Source of the DNA: Monilinia fructicola
Lineage: Eukaryota > Ascomycota > Leotiomycetes > Helotiales > Sclerotiniaceae
DNA length: 64,000 nt
Assembly: GCA_008692225.1 (NCBI GenBank)
Contig: VICG01000001.1
Location: forward strand, 2,388,501-2,452,500
Reading direction: 5' to 3'
The stretch's first letter is position 1, and every line of letters starts with the position of its first letter. Below, piece after piece: positions 60,756-64,000 of this stretch. The translations under genes and the position numbers were made by a program. Below the pieces are notes generated by a model. The model saw nothing but the letters and a program-made list of their open reading frames with translations. It had not been told where the DNA came from and searched no databases.

Positions 60756-61564
60756 CTTTTCCCTTATGGCCTCTTGGGTTCTTCTGAAGGGATGGGAGAG
60801 TGAGTTTGCACTTCTTTGGTTAGTCGAGGGGGAACTTTTTAACTGATTCTAATCAATAAAGGCTTAGCGGCATTGTCGATTTACTCTCCCCCCCCGGAAT
60901 AAATGTTAATTGATGGATCCTCCCCAGTTTGCTTCATCTGATTGGTTATAATCCTTTGCACAAGCCAGATTTTGATCTTTCAGTTGAATCAGGGTGGAAT
61001 TTAGCAAATTGGTTTATCCTTGAGCTGTGGCAAAATTCGAGGTCCCATGATAAATTAACTATTTGCTAGATTTATATGGGCCGACCCATACTTTAACATT
61101 AACATCTATTCCGGGGGGGGGGGGAGAGTAGCGGTTAGACGGTTGGGTTGGACGGTTCTAATTTGATTTGATGGCTGTCACATTCATGATTCACGGTGAT
61201 CAAATCTTTTATTATAAGGTTTGATATACGAAAGTACCCAGACACTGTTATCTATGTCGGGTGGCTAATTATGATTATATTTCTCATGACTTATATAGGA
61301 AATGGCAATCTTCTTATATTGAGGAGGATTGAAGTAAAGCAACACGTCAGAAGTACCCGTAGACTACTTAGTAGTATATCCATCCATCTATCTATCTATT
61401 CAAGAAAAAGAAAAGAGAAAGGAAATTCTATTTTGAACATAAAGACTATTAGATCAAAGACTAGGTAAGTAGGGATCAGGCTATATCTACCTACCTAGGT
61501 AAGTATATACCTCTATCTATCTAGCTAATCAATCCAACCTTTCCGAGTCTAAATATAACATGAA

Positions 61565-61797
61565 TAAGAAAGAAAGAAAAGAAGAAACAGAAGGAGAAGA
61601 AGAAGAAAAAGAAGAAGAAAAGGAAGAAGAAAAAGAAAAAGAAAAGGAACTAAACGTCTCCTCTGCCCCCGTTCTTTTGATTATACACCTTCCTGACTTC
61701 CTTCGATTTGTTCTATCCAAATTCCTATCCAAGTCCAAATCCAAATCCAAATCCAAATCCGAATTCGAATCTAAATCTAAATCTGAATCTAAACCTA
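61565..61797. repeat. GAA-rich tract and AAATCC/AATCTA hexamer array
   Basis: A purine tract of GAA/GAAA units (61565-61650) is followed, after a short unique stretch, by about eleven hexamers that drift from AAATCC to AATCTA (61728-61797). The chance open frame through both is low-complexity (Glu/Lys then Ser/Lys) and is not called a gene. Confidence 0.85.
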
Positions 61798-63143
61798 ACT
61801 AGTAACCCAATATCAACAAAAACCCTCCAGGGCTATCTGTTATGGCAAATATACATACGGAGTACACCTAAACGGAAAACCCGTTCAATCTTTCTTTGTT
61901 GACAAGGGGCTAAAGAAAAGGCAAGAAACCTGAATGGCTTGTGTGTTCAGGGATACAAATGCCACACCACCCAAGTAGATTAATGGACGAATGATAAGTC
62001 ATCCCACATTCTACACGACACCTCTCTCCACGATAAATTACTTTATATTGGAGGAAGTGATCTCTCGCTCTACCCAATGGCACTCCTCTCCAGCCTGTGC
62101 TCGCCTCAATATGCAGATGCAGCACTCGGTGACATTCACACGATTTTTGCATTGAGTTGCAGTGTTGCCCAGGTAAGGTGGAAGATCCAAGACTCATATT
62201 CAACTATCACATCACGAGCCTTTGATCAAGAGTGGTTCATCCTGATAAGGGATAGTGACGACTGAGGCTTTAAACTGTATTACAAAAAGATTCGATAACC
62301 GCTTGCACTTCCCTCGTTCATCCCTTCATCCATCCATTCTTCACCAACACATTGGATCCCTCGCACGCCTTCGAACAGCGAAGCCAATCTTAACAGGGAA
62401 ACCTCATCAATAATCTGGGGATAAACCTGGAGAGAACATTCCGTTCTGCTATCAAACTTTTCCTCGCTATGAAAGATGGAGGGTGGCTAACCCCTTGATA
62501 TATCGTATCAAAGTTGTGATGAAAGAATTGAGACGTTTCAGATTATAGATCATCCAGTAGATCTTTGCGCCCGATCTTCCTTTTCCACTTTCAGAAGAAG
62601 GTGACTTAGCATTACTGTAACAGGTCTTTGTAATGAAAGATGCGTGCTAACATTCGGAAAGGGGACATGGATCTCCAGCATTAAATTGAATCTTATTGCT
62701 TGAAAAAGAGTCTTAACCATCCATGCTCAGAGGATAAAGTCCTAAATACCCGGGATATCAGTTCATTATTTATTAGTTGATGGATTAGTGCTGGGTTGCT
62801 ACAACTTACCAGGAGCCTTCCTATCCTCCGTATGATAAGTAAACCTTTCACTACAACGCCGCTTCAACCATCCTCATATGTGCAGACTCCAGAGAGTACT
62901 CGTCGTATGAAAAATACGAGAGATGCGACAATCTTTCAAAATACACTCGCACGGCTCAAAAGCGGCTTCCAAAATAAAGCACAATACAAGTAACTTTGGG
63001 ATTATGCATATATGCCCAGAGGACTGAGAGGAGGTGGCACAAGTGGCATAATCATAAGTGGGAACATCTAATGATTCTAATCACTCACTCGCCCAATTCA
63101 TATTAACCGATACTGAGGCTGTGTAACTTACAAATAATAAATA

Positions 63144-63539
63144 CAGTAGAACCTGGTTATAAGGGATCGAAAAATTCGGCCAATTAAATCCCGTATATCC
63201 AGGATTCCCGTATATGCAGGTTAGGCAACAAGGCATCAGCAAAATTTGTATGGCTAAGCTTAGTCATTTTTCTATATACCCCTGATATTTTTAACAAAAA
63301 ATCATGTGATATGTTGTCATTTAGACTATTCCCCACTAATTAGATCATCTCCCCACTAAATTTTATACGACAACCAATGAAATCTTCAATTTTTATAAGG
63401 GACTGGGAATAATTTGTCCCGTAATCCCTTAAAGTTAAAAAATCCCGTTCCCCCATACAAAAATTACCAAAATTGGAATAAATGTCCCGTATAACGAGTT
63501 ATCCCGTATAACGTAGTCCCTTATACACAGGTTCTACTG
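63144..63539. mobile_element. Pogo/Tc1-mariner-like MITE
   Basis: An element of 396 bp begins CAGTAGAACCTGGTTATAAG and ends with its inverted counterpart, which in reverse complement reads CAGTAGAACCTGTGTATAAG. TA dinucleotides flank both ends (63142-63143 and 63540-63541), as expected for a TA target duplication. Inside are repeated CCCGTATA words near both ends and AT-rich middle sequence without an open frame. It is therefore non-autonomous. The CAGTAGAACCT-type terminus resembles pogo/Fot1-group elements. Two or three mismatches between the ends suggest moderate age. Confidence 0.85.
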
Positions 63540-64000
63540 TACAGTACTTCGTTTCTGTACCTAGTCGGTAGCTGCTAGCGAGGCAGGCAACCTTTGCATC
63601 TAAATATGCGTCACCAGACTCACCACACACAATGAACTTTTCTCACATCCATTGACAACTTCAAATACCGTCGGCAAAACCGAACCCGCTCAAAAGGGGC
63701 CAACAAAGCAAAGCAAAGCAAAGAATCCAAGAGCCGCTTAACATCCATTCATCTATCTACTCTCCTTGAAAGCATCAAAGAACTACCACCCCCTATGTTA
63801 TCTTCATCTTCATCTATATTCATTCCCTCCCCCTCTTGAGTATGACGCGGTGGCTGATATAAATTCAAAATAAAGAATCATCCACTCATCTAAAGTTCTA
63901 AACCAACCAAAAATCCACCTTCGTTTAAAAATCTCTCAAGCATTCAAATCCCCGATTACCAATCACGAAATCTCGAATGCAAAAAAACGGAAAACAAGCA
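63540..64000. other. Probable promoter of a gene beyond the window
   Basis: The region has CAAAGCAAAGCAAAG repeats (63706-63722), CT-rich and TATA-like (GATATAAATTC, about 63855) sequence and an A-rich leader. An ATG at 63977 stays open to the window edge for eight codons. This fits the start of a plus-strand gene, but too little is visible to identify it. Confidence 0.3.

Larger units (their letters stand above)
59488..63143. other. Upstream region of the histidine kinase and intergenic, repeat-rich
   Basis: No gene was recognised. Simple-sequence tracts are dense: GTT/GTC triplets (60257-60331), TGACC/TTGAC pentamers (60420-60473), CTTTTCC-type pyrimidine tract (60640-60755), a GAA-rich stretch (61565-61650) and AAATCC/AATCTA hexamers (61728-61797). 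The first kilobase is the probable promoter and leader of the kinase gene. Nothing supportable was seen from 61800 to 63140. Confidence 0.5.

Noticed and set aside
61560..61802. 80-codon Glu/Lys then Ser/Lys open frame
   Set aside because: It is wholly produced by GAA and AAATCC simple repeats.

Overview
The window reads as nuclear chromosome sequence of a filamentous ascomycete. Genes are spaced by long AT-rich intergenic stretches and carry short introns (about 50-80 nt) with GTAAGT/GTATGT donors and CTAAY-type branch sites. Gene content fits a leotiomycete close to Botrytis/Sclerotinia: a polo kinase, OPA3, a BOS1/os-1 type group III histidine kinase and a secreted Nep1-like protein. The genus is inferred from protein resemblance only. 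No prokaryotic features, CRISPR arrays, rRNA or convincing tRNAs were seen.

Layout. 3.7-4.2 kb: small membrane protein (DUF7727 type). 7.8-8.3 kb (-): RTC3/SBDS-like protein. 9.3-10.1 kb (-): conserved fungal protein of unknown role. 10.7-11.4 kb (-): OPA3. 12.9-15.9 kb (+): polo-like kinase. 19.9-22.0 kb (-): Zn2Cys6 transcription factor. 22-30.3 kb: gene desert. 30.3-33.1 kb (+): SAM/PH-domain cell-polarity protein. 35.6-36.4 kb (-): Nep1-like secreted protein. 36.4-42.5 kb: no recognised gene. 42.5-44.2 kb (-): MFS anion:cation symporter. 46.4-48.0 kb (-): wax-synthase/Tri7-like membrane acyltransferase. 49.3-49.9 kb (-): secreted precursor built of Kex2-cleavable repeats. 51.5-52.6 kb (+): UstYa (DUF3328) protein. 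55.1-59.5 kb (-): BOS1-type histidine kinase. 63.1-63.5 kb: TA-flanked pogo-like MITE.

The most interesting locus is 49.3-52.6 kb. A signal-peptide protein carries 18 Lys-Arg sites separating short Trp-containing peptides, six copies being near-identical 42-bp tandem units. It lies beside, and divergent from, a membrane-anchored UstYa protein with both HxxHC motifs. This is the minimal pairing of a fungal dikaritin-type RiPP pathway (ustiloxin/phomopsin/asperipin logic). The acyltransferase and MFS transporter on the same side could belong to the cluster, which is inference. The predicted core peptides do not match any dikaritin I know.

A second theme is single-base frameshifts in otherwise well-conserved genes: DUF7727 protein, Zn2Cys6 factor (two), SAM/PH protein (two), UstYa (one or two) and BOS1 (a dozen or more, concentrated in the HAMP-repeat array). 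Several sit in homopolymers. Other long genes (polo kinase, MFS, acyltransferase, Nep1-like) are intact. Local sequencing/assembly error is the simplest reading; real gene decay cannot be excluded from one sequence.
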